From assembly GCA_964654415.1 (NCBI GenBank), contig CAZZIP010000007.1:62001-126000 (forward strand): a stretch of DNA of 64,000 bases, given 5' to 3'. The translations under genes and the position numbers were made by a program. The stretch is from Methylohalobius sp964654415 (lineage in GTDB: Bacteria; Pseudomonadota; Gammaproteobacteria; Methylococcales; Methylothermaceae). Under the pieces are notes generated by a model. That model saw only the letters and a list, made by a program, of their open reading frames with translations. It was not told the DNA's origin and ran no database searches. The stretch's first letter is position 1; every line of letters begins with the position of its first letter. Below, in pieces: positions 48,041 to 56,539 of the stretch.

Positions 48041-48897
48041 ACCGGTTTTTCGGTCTGCAGCAGGTCGCGCAGCATCGCGTTCTGAAGCTTATATTTGATG
48101 TTGCCCACCGCCAAAGGACCAACGCTCACCGCGCCGGGGCTGTTCGGCGCGGTGGGCAAAGGCGTACCCATGTCTTTGCTCCTGACCCCTTCGATGCCTG
48201 CTGGCGGGACAGCGTTGACGTCGCCGACCACCTTCAGGCGTTTGGCATCCTCCAAGATCTCCCTGTCCAGTACCTGGATGCCGGCTTTGGTGGCATTGAA
48301 GACGATGTCGGTACGGCTCACCAGCCACGCCTTGCTCGCGCCCGAGCTTGCGAACGTGCCCTTAAGTTTGCAGCCACAGCGGCGACCATACTCGGACGCC
48401 ATCTGCATGGCGGTATCCAGGCTCAAGTGGTCAACTAAAGTGACATCGGCGCCGGCCAGCGCGGCGATCACGCCGGTCGAGATGCCGACCGGGCCGGTGC
48501 CGCCGAAGACGATGGCGCGACAGTCTTTTAGCTCCAGCTTGTGTTTTTCTCTAAGCTGTTTCTCCACTGAGGCGACCAAGGCGGTAGCGGTAGTGAAGGC
48601 GCCGGAAGGATCGGCCAGCACAGAGACCTCAAAGGGGGGTACCATGGCTTTTTTAATCGTCTCCATCATGTCCAAGGCGATGCCGATGTCGCGTCCGCCA
48701 ATGAAAATGGCCGTTTTCTTTACTCCCGTCGGCCCGCGCGAGAAGATGATGTCTTGCGTTAAGGCATGAACCCGATCCAAAGTCACGTTAGCGTGCGGGA
48801 AAATCATATCGAAGCCGGCGTCCACCGCCATGTTGATGTCGAAAGGGCTGACCTGAGGGTGGGGGCTTAGCATGTGGAGCACAGTGCGAGTGGTCAT
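47992..48897 (-). CDS. MtdB-family methylene-tetrahydromethanopterin dehydrogenase, second paralog
   Basis: About 301 residues from ATG 48897, chosen because it gives the MtdB-type start TTRTVLHMLSPHPQVSPFD; a GTG at 48909 adds four residues. Family blocks: MAVDAGFDMIFPHANV, DIIFSRGPTGVKKTAIFIGG, VPPFEVSVLADPSGAFTTATA, nucleotide-binding VFGGTGPVGISTGVI, and the C-terminal VVGDVNAVPPAGIEG. It should oxidise methylene-H4MPT to methenyl-H4MPT. It lies 12 bases after its paralog and its 3' end overlaps lnt by 49 bases. It differs from the paralog throughout, so it may have another cofactor or pterin preference (MtdC-like). Confidence 0.85.
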   Translation of the reverse strand: MTTRTVLHMLSPHPQVSPFDINMAVDAGFDMIFPHANVTLDRVHALTQDIIFSRGPTGVKKTAIFIGGRDIGIALDMMETIKKAMVPPFEVSVLADPSGAFTTATALVASVEKQLREKHKLELKDCRAIVFGGTGPVGISTGVIAALAGADVTLVDHLSLDTAMQMASEYGRRCGCKLKGTFASSGASKAWLVSRTDIVFNATKAGIQVLDREILEDAKRLKVVGDVNAVPPAGIEGVRSKDMGTPLPTAPNSPGAVSVGPLAVGNIKYKLQNAMLRDLLQTEKPVYFDFHEAFKRARRLV

Positions 48898-48909
48898 GAG
48901 TCGATCCAC

Positions 48910-49827
48910 TTATGGCTTGGATTGGACGAGTTCCCGGGCTGCGGCGAACGCCTGATCGAAGTGCAGATAGACGGGTTGGTCGGTCTCGCGCATCTGCTTT
49001 AACAGGCGGTGGTGGGTACGATATTTGATGTTCCCGATGGCGAGAGCGCCAATGCCTACCGCGCCGCTGGGAGATCCCGGGATCGGCGTGCCATCTGCAG
49101 ACGAGTCGATGCCTGCGATTCCAGGAGGAGGAACGGCGTTGACGTCGGCGGCTACCTTCAGCACGGAGGCGGCTTTTACTTGCTCGGCGCTCAGCAAGGG
49201 GATGCCCGCGGCACCGGTAGCAAAGATCACGTCGGCTTCAGGCAGTAACTCGGGCAAGCGGTCATTGGCCTCGCCCCGGATTTCAGTCTCGCCGGCGCCG
49301 AAAAACGCGTTGCAAACTTTGGCGATGCGTTCGGATTTTTCCCGCTGCCGGCCCAGGAGGGTCACCTTACAGCCGGCCTTGGCGCAGAGCACGGCGGCGA
49401 TTTGTCCGACAGGTCCGGTACCAGCTAGGATCAGCACCTTCTTGCCCGCCAGTTTGGCGCCGAATTTGTCCGCCAGTTCTCGCTCGGCAGCGGCGACCAT
49501 GGCGGCGGCGGTGGTGAAGGCGCCGGAAGGGTCGGCTAGGACCGAAATCTGAAACGGAGGCACCATGGCAGATTTGGCGATCTCGAGCATCTTGAGCGCG
49601 GCTTCCGGATCGCGGCCGCCGATGAAACAAGCAGTACGCTTGACCCCGGCCGGCCCGCGCGAGAAGATCGCGTCCTGAATCAGCCCCTGCACCTCGTTCT
49701 CGGCCACGTTCAGATACGGCATAGTGACTTGCCAGCCGGCGTCCTGCGCCATATTGACGTCAAAGGGGCTTAAGTTTTTTTCGGTGGTGAGCATGTGCAG
49801 AATGTAAGGTTTCTCCATCGTCTTCAT
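48910..49827 (-). CDS. mtdB: MtdB-family methylene-tetrahydromethanopterin dehydrogenase, first paralog
   Basis: About 305 residues from ATG 49827; ATG 49818 is a possible start. LHMLTTEKNLSPFDVNMAQD, QDAIFSRGPAGVKRTACFIG, FQISVLADPSGAFTTAAAM, LILAGTGPVGQIAAVLCA and AADVNAVPPPGIAGID are MtdB blocks. The enzyme oxidises methylene-H4MPT with NAD(P)+ in formaldehyde oxidation. Of the two copies this one sits first and its N-terminus (KPYILHMLT) is closer to the classic form; which is the main enzyme is inference. It is divergent from the RibD-like gene with 47 bases between starts. Confidence 0.88.
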   Translation of the reverse strand: MKTMEKPYILHMLTTEKNLSPFDVNMAQDAGWQVTMPYLNVAENEVQGLIQDAIFSRGPAGVKRTACFIGGRDPEAALKMLEIAKSAMVPPFQISVLADPSGAFTTAAAMVAAAERELADKFGAKLAGKKVLILAGTGPVGQIAAVLCAKAGCKVTLLGRQREKSERIAKVCNAFFGAGETEIRGEANDRLPELLPEADVIFATGAAGIPLLSAEQVKAASVLKVAADVNAVPPPGIAGIDSSADGTPIPGSPSGAVGIGALAIGNIKYRTHHRLLKQMRETDQPVYLHFDQAFAAARELVQSKP

Positions 49828-49874
49828 CAATTTAGTCCCAGTGCTTAAAAAGTTTAAATTGTCCCTTGGAAAAC

Positions 49875-50705
49875 ATGCAAAAACAAATTTTTCGCCTTTA
49901 TCCCCCGCCGTTTGCGGAAGTGCCGCTTAAGGGGTTATATCTTAGCCAGCGCCTTTTCGAGCTGGGGACGCCTGGGCGTCCGTTCGTGTATGCCAATTTT
50001 CTCGCCAGCCTCGATGGCCGCATCGCCTTGGAGGATATTTATACTGGTCAGACCTATCTACCCAAGAGTCTGACAACGCCGGCGGATTTCCGCCTGTTTC
50101 TGGAGCTTGAGGCTCAAGCCGACTGTTTGATCACGCACGGTGGATACCTACGCGCCTTGGCCGAAGGCAGGTTGGGCAATGTGCTCCAGATCGGTGCTCA
50201 TCCCGTAGGCGGGGACCTGGTCGAATGGCGAAGCTCTGTAGGACTTGCGCCTCAGCCGGCGATCGCGATCGCCAGTGCCAGCCTGGATTTCGTCATCCCT
50301 GACTCGGTCCGTACCCATCTCCAGCCAGTATACATCTTCACCGGTGAAGGCGCCGACCCCAGCCGAGTCGAAGCTTGGCGCAAGGAGGGTTATCCGGTAA
50401 TCTTTGCTGGTTCCGGACAGACGGTGCAAGGCCAGCGGTTGATTCCGATTTTAGGACGATTGGGCTATCGTAGCCTCTACTTGATCGCTGGTCCGGCGAT
50501 GCTCGACACGGTGGTTCGAGGGGGCTACCTCAATCGGCTGTATCAGACCATCACCCATCAGCTCATGGGTGGAGAGGCATTCCGGACGATGGTGCCGGGG
50601 CCGGAATTGGGACCGATCGGTCATCTGCGTTTGCGCTCTCTCTACTATGATCCGGCCGGTCCCGGCGGAGCAGGGCAATGGTTCGCCCAGTTTGACAATC
50701 AGTAA
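49875..50705 (+). CDS. RibD C-terminal/DHFR-like reductase
   Basis: About 276 residues from ATG 49875; an in-frame TTG at 49866 is less likely. FVYANFLASLDGRIALED is the conserved RibD C-terminal/DHFR-like start, followed by LEAQADCLITHGGYLRALAEG, VYIFTGEGADPSR and YRSLYLIAGPAMLDTVVRGG. Such NADPH reductases act on pyrimidines in riboflavin and pterin pathways. Placement next to mtdB suggests a role in tetrahydromethanopterin synthesis or recycling rather than riboflavin, but that is inference from context only. Its end overlaps the convergent lipoprotein gene by seven bases. Confidence 0.8.
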   Translation: MQKQIFRLYPPPFAEVPLKGLYLSQRLFELGTPGRPFVYANFLASLDGRIALEDIYTGQTYLPKSLTTPADFRLFLELEAQADCLITHGGYLRALAEGRLGNVLQIGAHPVGGDLVEWRSSVGLAPQPAIAIASASLDFVIPDSVRTHLQPVYIFTGEGADPSRVEAWRKEGYPVIFAGSGQTVQGQRLIPILGRLGYRSLYLIAGPAMLDTVVRGGYLNRLYQTITHQLMGGEAFRTMVPGPELGPIGHLRLRSLYYDPAGPGGAGQWFAQFDNQ

Positions 50706-51238
50706 CGACTCGCTTCTTGTTCTGCGAGGCGAGCGCCTGCGATGTCTCCGTTGATCCGTCTGGCTTCGGCGATCAACTGCCAGTTGCGGCGTGAGATTTC
50801 CCGGTCTCCGCGCGCTAAGCTTAAGGATTTCTTAGCCAGTTCTTCCGCTAGCCTAGGCTGATGCTGCTCCAGACGGATTTTGGCCAAGGCGTGCCAAAGC
50901 TCAGCGTTCTGCGGCTGGATCCTAAGGGCACGCTCGATTTGCGCGACGGCCTGTTCCAGGTTCCCCTGGCGACGCTCGATCTCAGCCTGGCGGATCAACG
51001 CGACGACTGCAGGCGGAGTCGATTCTGCAGCCGGTTGTGGGGGAGGCGGAGGAGGGGAATAAGGGCGCGCCTTTGGAGGGGGCGGCGTTTCCGGGAGCGG
51101 GTAGGATTTGGCTACAGGAGGGGGTAACCGTTTGGCTGGAGCAGGGGTGACTGGCCTTCGCGGGGTCGGTGCCAAGGGAGCCACGGTACAGGCGCTTTGG
51201 AACACAGCCAAAATGGCAAGAACAAGCAGCTTTCTCAT
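50699..51238 (-). CDS. TPR-containing lipoprotein with a proline-rich linker
   Basis: 179 residues. The signal peptide KLLVLAILAVFQSAC ends in a lipobox Cys, so it is a lipoprotein. A proline-rich stretch (about residues 20-75, with runs like PPPPPPQP) leads to TPR-like helices: VALIRQAEIERRQGNLEQA and QPQNAELWHALAKIRLEQH, then LAEELAKKSLSLARG. It would scaffold a periplasmic complex. It overlaps the RibD-like gene by seven bases and the upstream membrane-protein gene by four. Confidence 0.82.
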   Translation of the reverse strand: MRKLLVLAILAVFQSACTVAPLAPTPRRPVTPAPAKRLPPPVAKSYPLPETPPPPKARPYSPPPPPPQPAAESTPPAVVALIRQAEIERRQGNLEQAVAQIERALRIQPQNAELWHALAKIRLEQHQPRLAEELAKKSLSLARGDREISRRNWQLIAEARRINGDIAGARLAEQEASRY

Positions 51239-51681
51239 TGGGATTTAGATTGTGGTGGCGGGGCGGTTTGGATTTCACTCGGCAGCGGGTGTACTCGCTT
51301 GGTTTTGGGTCCGTAATACATGCCTTGTAGGGTCATGAATCCCATAAATAGAGCAGCGGCGACTGCCATAACCCAGAGCCGATCGAGCCGCGCGGTGCCG
51401 AACACCCAACTGGGATTGACTAACCCGACCAACAGAAACAGAATTGAAAACAGGATCGCAGCGTGCAGGGCGGCGATCGGAAGCGGGGAGCCGACTTTGA
51501 GGCTGTAACCGAAATAGCTTCCCATGAAGGCCAGCGACCCGATGACGAACATGTAAAACGGCTTGGGTTCCTGCATCCAGAACAGAAACCACTTGGGTCT
51601 TAAGACCCCTGCGATCACCAGCAACAGGGACAGGATCACGGCTGATTGCCATATCGTCAGGACGATATCGGTCGTTTCCAT
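51235..51681 (-). CDS. Conserved-looking membrane protein, unknown
   Basis: 148 residues with four hydrophobic segments (SAVILSLLLVIAGVL, FYMFVIGSLAFMGSYFGY, LHAAILFSILFLLVGLV, VMAVAAALFMGFMTL). The C-terminus (KTKRVHPLPSEIQTAPPP) is polar and Pro-rich. It is followed by the TPR lipoprotein with an ATGA overlap, so the pair may form one envelope unit. No family could be named from sequence; it may be a DUF-type membrane protein. Confidence 0.75.
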   Translation of the reverse strand: METTDIVLTIWQSAVILSLLLVIAGVLRPKWFLFWMQEPKPFYMFVIGSLAFMGSYFGYSLKVGSPLPIAALHAAILFSILFLLVGLVNPSWVFGTARLDRLWVMAVAAALFMGFMTLQGMYYGPKTKRVHPLPSEIQTAPPPQSKSQ

Positions 51682-51690
51682 AGGTTTTGC

Positions 51691-51718
51691 TTGTCAAGCG
51701 GCAGAAATCAAATAGTAT
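51691..51718 (+). promoter_or_regulatory. Possible promoter of the O-methyltransferase gene
   Basis: TTGTCA (51691-51696) and TAGTAT (51713-51718) are 16 bases apart and lie 62 bases before the start. A short palindrome AGTATGATACT overlaps the -10. The match is moderate. Confidence 0.3.
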
Positions 51719-51780
51719 GATACTCGGTCAGGGGCTTTTCGCCTAGCATAGATCAAGTCGTTTATTTGATGGGGGTTCTG

Positions 51781-52464
51781 ATGAACCATCTCCAAGATCC
51801 CAGCGTCTCCCCAACCGTTCTGGCGCCGGTAACACCCGAGATCGAGCGTTATCTGTATCGTTTGCTGGAATCCCGTACCGCCGACCTTATCTTAGAAGCC
51901 ATGGAGTCGCGCGCCAAGGAACGCGCTTTCCCGATCGTCGGCCGCCTGGTGGGAATGTTTCTTAAACAAATGGCGCTGCTGATCGGCGCTCGGCGCGTCT
52001 TCGAATTCGGCAGCGGCTACGGGTATTCGGCCTGGTGGTTCGCCCAAGCGGTGGGGCCGCAAGGCGAGGTCTTCTGCACCGACAGCCGCTCCGAGAACCG
52101 CGACCTGGCGGAAGGCTACCTTGGCCGTGCCGGGCTTTGGGACAGAATCCGTTTCCAAGTCGGGTTGGCGCAGGAAGTCTTTAAGGCCACACCTGGGGAG
52201 TTCGACATTTGCTACAACGACGTGGATAAGGGCGATTACCCGGAAGTCTGGCGGTTGGCCCGCGGTCGGATTCGTCGTGGCGGATTGTATATTGCCGACA
52301 ACGCCTTGTGGTATGGCAGAGTGGCGGTGGAAAATCCCGTAGACATAGTTCCCGGCTGGACTGAGGCGATCCGGGAACACAACCGCCTAATCTTCAAGGA
52401 CCCAGAATTTGAAGCCTTCATCAATCCGATCCGCGACGGGGTCTTAGTGGCGAGGAGGAAGTGA
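51781..52464 (+). CDS. O-methyltransferase (SAM-dependent, YrrM/CCoAMT type)
   Basis: 227 residues from ATG 51781, which has GGGGG seven bases before it. ARRVFEFGSGYGYSAWWFAQ is motif I, followed by DSRSENRDLAEGYL and DICYNDVDKGDYPEVW (metal-binding Asp residues) and GGLYIADNALWYGRV, matching class-I, cation-dependent catechol-type O-methyltransferases (methyltransf_3). The substrate is unknown. It overlaps the GabD-like gene by one base. Confidence 0.85.
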   Translation: MNHLQDPSVSPTVLAPVTPEIERYLYRLLESRTADLILEAMESRAKERAFPIVGRLVGMFLKQMALLIGARRVFEFGSGYGYSAWWFAQAVGPQGEVFCTDSRSENRDLAEGYLGRAGLWDRIRFQVGLAQEVFKATPGEFDICYNDVDKGDYPEVWRLARGRIRRGGLYIADNALWYGRVAVENPVDIVPGWTEAIREHNRLIFKDPEFEAFINPIRDGVLVARRK

Positions 52465-53924
52465 TGGTCGAGCTGAAAGATGCTTCTTTGCTACGCAGCC
52501 GTTGCTATCTCAACGGCCATTGGATCGGTTCGGACAGCGGCGCGTTCTTTCCGGTCTATGATCCAGCCACGGAGGAAGAAGTTGCCCGCGTGCCCGCCTT
52601 AGGGCTAGCTGAAACCCGCCGAGCCATCGAGGCCGCCGCTTGCGCTTTTCCTGCCTGGCGCAACTTAAGCGCTGGCGCACGCGCCGAGACCCTCAGGCGT
52701 TGGCACCGCTTGATCCTGGACTGCCGTGAAGACCTAGCGCGGATCATAACCTTAGAGAACGGCAAACCTTTGTCTGAATCGCGCGGTGAGGTGGATTACG
52801 GAGCAGGATTTGTGGAATGGTTTGCGGAAGAGGCGCTGCGCGTTTATGGGGACGTTATCCCATCGCCCTGGCCCGGGCGGCGGCTCCTGACCTTTAAACA
52901 ACCGATTGGGGTGTGCGCGGCCATCACCCCTTGGAATTTCCCGCTCGCTATGATCACCCGCAAGTGTGCGGCGGCGCTGGCGGCCGGCTGCACCGTGGTG
53001 GTCAGACCCGCCTCGGAAACCCCGCTTACTGCCCTGGCACTGGCCGAATTAGCCGACCGCGCGGGAGTCCCTGCGGGGGCGTTCAACGTCGTCACCGGCG
53101 CGGCTGAAGTAGTTGGCAAAGAGCTCGCCACTCACCCTACTATCCGCAAACTCAGCTTCACCGGCTCGACGCCAGTGGGCAGATTGCTCATGGAGCAGGC
53201 CGCCCCTACTTTGAAGCGTTTGTCTTTGGAGCTCGGAGGAAATGCCCCGTTCATCGTGTTTGCTGATGCCGACCTTGAGGCAGCGCTCGCCGGGGCGATC
53301 CTGGCCAAGTTTCGCAACGGCGGCCAAAGCTGCGTAGCGGCCAACCGCTTTTTGATCCAGGCAGGGATTTACGAGGAGTTTGCCACCAAGCTAGCGCAGC
53401 GCATCGCTGCCCTGAAGGTGGGGTGCGGGTTTGACGAGGGGATCGAGGTGGGACCGTTGATCGGCGCTAAAGCTGTGGAGAAAGTCGAAGACCTCATCGC
53501 TGACGCCGTAGCGAAGGGTGCTGAAGTCATTACTGGGGGTGGCCGCCACCCGCGGGGAAATAATTTCTTCCAGCCGACGCTGCTTAAGAACGTGCGGCCG
53601 GATATGCGGCTATTTGCGGAAGAAATCTTCGGTCCGGTAGCAGCCCTGACGGTATTTACCGACGAGGCTGAGGCGATTTCGCTCGCCAACGCAACCGAAT
53701 ACGGGCTAGCCGCCTATTTTTATACCCAAGATCTCAACCGCGCCTTTCGCGTCGCCGAGGCGCTCGAATGCGGCATGGTCGGGGTCAACGTCGGGCGAGT
53801 ATCCACGCCGCTTGCACCTTTCGGTGGGATCAAACAATCCGGCTTTGGCCGCGAGGGATCGAAATATGGGATAGAAGAGTATCTGGAAGTCAAATACGTT
53901 TGTCTTGGGATAGGCGAGCATTAG
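52464..53924 (+). CDS. gabD: NAD(P)-dependent succinate-semialdehyde dehydrogenase-like aldehyde dehydrogenase
   Basis: 486 residues; ATG 52464 follows AGGAGG by five bases. LELGGNAPFIVFADADL carries the general base Glu and GGQSCVAANRFLIQ the catalytic Cys. GVCAAITPWNFPLAMITRK and SFTGSTPVGRLLMEQAAPTL are the NAD-fold blocks and place it close to GabD-type enzymes. In a methylotroph it could help complete a modified TCA route to succinate; the exact substrate is inferred. It overlaps the upstream O-methyltransferase gene by one base. Confidence 0.88.
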   Translation: MVELKDASLLRSRCYLNGHWIGSDSGAFFPVYDPATEEEVARVPALGLAETRRAIEAAACAFPAWRNLSAGARAETLRRWHRLILDCREDLARIITLENGKPLSESRGEVDYGAGFVEWFAEEALRVYGDVIPSPWPGRRLLTFKQPIGVCAAITPWNFPLAMITRKCAAALAAGCTVVVRPASETPLTALALAELADRAGVPAGAFNVVTGAAEVVGKELATHPTIRKLSFTGSTPVGRLLMEQAAPTLKRLSLELGGNAPFIVFADADLEAALAGAILAKFRNGGQSCVAANRFLIQAGIYEEFATKLAQRIAALKVGCGFDEGIEVGPLIGAKAVEKVEDLIADAVAKGAEVITGGGRHPRGNNFFQPTLLKNVRPDMRLFAEEIFGPVAALTVFTDEAEAISLANATEYGLAAYFYTQDLNRAFRVAEALECGMVGVNVGRVSTPLAPFGGIKQSGFGREGSKYGIEEYLEVKYVCLGIGEH

Positions 53925-54027
53925 CCGTGTTCACCTTATCCACCCAGCGCGGGAGGATGAGCCCTGGCAGTGTGGACCCGGTGAAACCTTGTGGCTCGAA
54001 TCGGTAGGTCGAAATTGACTGCGGACG

Positions 54028-54444
54028 TCATTGGCAGCTGAGCAATTCCTCGAGGCGCTGTGCTAGTAGGGGCCAAGGATCGGCCACCTCCGGTACCGCT
54101 GGCGAACGCTTAGGGGGAGCCCAGATGGCCTCGGGAAAGGTAGGATCCTGCGGCCAGCGCGGAATGACGTGCCAATGGAGGTGGGGGACTTGGTTGCCAA
54201 GGCTGGCGAGGTTGATTTTTACCGGTTTCAGCGTGTCGCGCACCGCCCGTTCTACGGCAAACACTACCCGCATCAGGTGATGCCTTGCGTTTTCCGAAAG
54301 ATCGCCCATTTCCGCCACGTGGGCGTTGAGGATGACCCGGCAGTAGCCAGGATAGCCGGGCATCTCCACGCCGATGACCCGACAGAAGGAATCCTGCCAC
54401 AGAATCAAGTCGGCCTCCGAGCAACACAGGGGACAAGCGCTCAT
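54028..54444 (-). CDS. HIT-family nucleotide hydrolase
   Basis: 138 residues from ATG 54444, which overlaps the rdgB stop (ATGA). The HIT motif is HLHWHVIPRW (HxHxH), CPLCCSEADLI near the N-terminus is a zinc-like pair, and FCRVIGVEMPGYPGYCRVIL is the conserved front half. Members cleave dinucleotide or adenylyl substrates. It is downstream of rdgB in a nucleotide-housekeeping context. The gap from here to gabD (103 bases) shows no gene. Confidence 0.88.
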   Translation of the reverse strand: MSACPLCCSEADLILWQDSFCRVIGVEMPGYPGYCRVILNAHVAEMGDLSENARHHLMRVVFAVERAVRDTLKPVKINLASLGNQVPHLHWHVIPRWPQDPTFPEAIWAPPKRSPAVPEVADPWPLLAQRLEELLSCQ

Positions 54445-55028
54445 TTCGGCCACAGCGCAAGCAGTTTGCGCAGGGCCTGGCCGCGGTGGCTCAAGGCATT
54501 TTTTTCCTGCGGCGCAAGTTCGGCGGCGGTGCGACCCAGTTCGGGGAGGTAGAACACCGGATCGTAGCCAAATCCTCCTTCCCCGCGCGGTTCTTTGGCG
54601 ATGACTCCTTCCCAGCTACCTTCGGCGATGATGGGGCTGGGATCGAGCGCGTGGCGCACAAACACCAGCACGCAGCGGAAGCGGGCGCGCCGTTCTTCCT
54701 CGCCGAAGTCGGCCAGGGCTTCGAGCAGTTTGGCGTTGTTGGCCGCGTCGCTGGCCCCGGGGCCAGCGTAGCGCGCCGAGTAAACACCTGGAGCGCCGCC
54801 CAACGCCTCTACCTCCAGGCCGGAGTCATCGGCGAGCGCCGGAAGACCGGTAAAGCGAGCGGCGTTTCTGGCCTTGAGCAGGGCGTTTTCGACAAAGGTA
54901 GGAGCCGTCTCTTCGATCTCCGCAACCGCAAACGCGCTCTGGGGCAGAACGCGCACGCGATGAGAAGCAAGGAGCGCCTGTATTTCCCGCAGCTTGCCGC
55001 GGTTGCCGCTGGCCAGGACTACCCGCAT
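54441..55028 (-). CDS. rdgB: XTP/dITP diphosphatase (RdgB/HAM1)
   Basis: 195 residues. MRVVLASGNRGKLREIQALL is the canonical start and ALADDSGLEVEALGGAPGVYSARYAG the substrate-binding block; RFRCVLVFVRH and GEGGFGYDPVFYLPELGRTAAEL complete it. It removes inosine and xanthosine triphosphates from the nucleotide pool. It follows rph by four bases and overlaps the HIT gene. Confidence 0.97.
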   Translation of the reverse strand: MRVVLASGNRGKLREIQALLASHRVRVLPQSAFAVAEIEETAPTFVENALLKARNAARFTGLPALADDSGLEVEALGGAPGVYSARYAGPGASDAANNAKLLEALADFGEEERRARFRCVLVFVRHALDPSPIIAEGSWEGVIAKEPRGEGGFGYDPVFYLPELGRTAAELAPQEKNALSHRGQALRKLLALWPK

Positions 55029-55032
55029 CAGG

Positions 55033-55761
55033 CTATTCCATCCCTGCCAGCACCAGGGCCTGGCGTTGGTGTTCTAAGAGCTCGGCGATGCCTTTGTCGG
55101 CCAAGTCCAGCATGGCGCCAAGCTCCTGGCGGTGGAACGGGTGCCCCTCGGCGGTTCCTTGGATTTCGATGTAGGCGCCTTCAGCGTTCATAACCACGTT
55201 CATGTCAGTTTCGGCTTCGCAGTCCTCCTGATAGTCCAGGTCCAGGATCGGCACGCCGCGATAGATTCCGACCGATACCGAGGCGATCTGACCGCAGAGC
55301 GGGTTTTTGTTCAGCTTGCGTTCCTCGAGCAGTTTTTCCACTGCCAGCGCTAAGGCGACGAAGCCGCCGGTGATCGAGGCGGTGCGGGTGCCGCCGTCAG
55401 CTTGGAGAACATCACAATCGATGACGATCGAACGCTCCCCAAGCGCCTTGAGATTTACCGCAGCGCGCAAGGAACGGCCAATCAGCCTTTGAATTTCCAT
55501 GGTCCGGCCACCTTGGCGGCCAGAGGCGGCCTCGCGGCTGGTGCGCTCGTGGGTGGCGCGCGGCAGCATCCCGTATTCGGCCGTGACCCAGCCTTGGCCC
55601 TGGCCGCGCAGAAAGCTGGGCACCCGCTCGTCCACGCTGGCAGTACATAGCACGCGAGTGTCGCCGAATTCCACCAACACCGAGCCTTCGGCGTGCTTGG
55701 TGTAATGGCAGGTGAATCGGATTGGTCGCAGTTCGTCGGGTCGTCGGCCGCTGGGTCGCAT
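55033..55761 (-). CDS. rph: Ribonuclease PH
   Basis: About 242 residues from ATG 55761, preceded by AAAGGA; the open frame continues upstream but exceeds the family length (about 238). MRPSGRRPDELRPIRFTCHY, HAEGSVLVEFGDTRVLCTAS, RQGGRTMEIQRLIGRSLRA and DCDVLQADGGTRTASITGG are RNase PH blocks. It trims tRNA 3' ends with phosphate. A TATAAT -10-like site lies at 55787-55792, but the -35 is weak. Confidence 0.96.
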   Translation of the reverse strand: MRPSGRRPDELRPIRFTCHYTKHAEGSVLVEFGDTRVLCTASVDERVPSFLRGQGQGWVTAEYGMLPRATHERTSREAASGRQGGRTMEIQRLIGRSLRAAVNLKALGERSIVIDCDVLQADGGTRTASITGGFVALALAVEKLLEERKLNKNPLCGQIASVSVGIYRGVPILDLDYQEDCEAETDMNVVMNAEGAYIEIQGTAEGHPFHRQELGAMLDLADKGIAELLEHQRQALVLAGME

Positions 55762-55786
55762 GGTTAGTGTTCCTTTAAAAAGTTTA

Positions 55787-55792
55787 ATTATA
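55787..55792 (-). promoter_or_regulatory. Candidate -10 of the rph operon
   Basis: Perfect TATAAT on the minus strand, 26 bases before rph. No good -35 at the right distance was seen. It lies in the 40-base gap between rph and the upstream EEP gene. Confidence 0.35.
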
Positions 55793-55801
55793 CCGCGAAA
55801 A

Positions 55802-56539
55802 TCAAAGTGCAAACTCGGCCAGGAAAGGCAGATGATCGGACGCCATCCGGCAAATCGCAGTTGCAGCTACCTCTGCTCGGATCACTTTAAAATGGGGGCT
55901 GACGAAGATGTGGTCCAGGCGCACCACGGGAAAGCGGCTAGGGAAGGTCCCGCGCAGATGGCGCTGGCGGGCAGCTATGGCGGCATCGTTCAGGTGATCC
56001 CGAAGGCGACGGCATAAACCGGAGGCGGCATGCGCATTGAAATCCCCACACAGGATCGTCGGGCCCAGGCAGACTGGGGCTTTAAGCCAGTCTGGGCCTA
56101 GAAGCGCCTTAAGCTGCAACTGCCGCTCGGCGGGAGAGAGACCAAAGTGGGTATTGAATACCTGAAGCTCCCTTCCCTGCCAGTCTACCGCTACCCACAG
56201 CACCCCGCGCGGCTCGAGGCGCCTGGCTCCAGGGAGAGGACCGGCCTTGATGAGGCGCATCGGCAAGCGGCTTAAAATAGCGTTGCCGTACTGCTCCTCA
56301 GCCACTTCGAAGGAAGGATGGAAGACGCAAGCCATGCTTAAGCTATGGGCGATTCGGTGGGCCTGGTCGAGGCAGCCACTGCGTGCCCGGTTGACGTCCA
56401 CCTCCTGCAGAGCGACGATGTCCGGTTCGAGGGTGGCGATGACCTGGGCGACGCGCTCCGGCAGGCACTGCCCGTCGGTTCCCAAGCAGCTGTGGATGTT
56501 GTAAGTGACGACTCTTAAAGTGGCAGTCGAGTCACGCAT
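55802..56539 (-). CDS. Endonuclease/exonuclease/phosphatase (EEP) family protein
   Basis: 245 residues with the complete EEP active site: VVTYNIHSCLG, VALQEVDVNRA, FNTHFGLSPAERQLQL, LCGDFNAHAASG, RLDHIFVSPHF and SDHLPFLAEF. It could cleave nucleic acid, phosphoinositide-like or sphingomyelin-like phosphodiesters. There is no signal peptide. It is last in the four-gene run GH-GT4-phosphatase-EEP and starts inside the end of the alkaline-phosphatase-like gene (overlap eight bases), so a role on a phospholipid or glycolipid substrate is plausible. Confidence 0.85.
   Translation of the reverse strand: MRDSTATLRVVTYNIHSCLGTDGQCLPERVAQVIATLEPDIVALQEVDVNRARSGCLDQAHRIAHSLSMACVFHPSFEVAEEQYGNAILSRLPMRLIKAGPLPGARRLEPRGVLWVAVDWQGRELQVFNTHFGLSPAERQLQLKALLGPDWLKAPVCLGPTILCGDFNAHAASGLCRRLRDHLNDAAIAARQRHLRGTFPSRFPVVRLDHIFVSPHFKVIRAEVAATAICRMASDHLPFLAEFAL

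Noticed and set aside
48095..48769. 224-codon open frame antisense to the second MtdB paralog
   Set aside because: The dehydrogenase on the other strand has full family motifs; this frame is low-complexity Ser/Thr/Ala-rich shadow.
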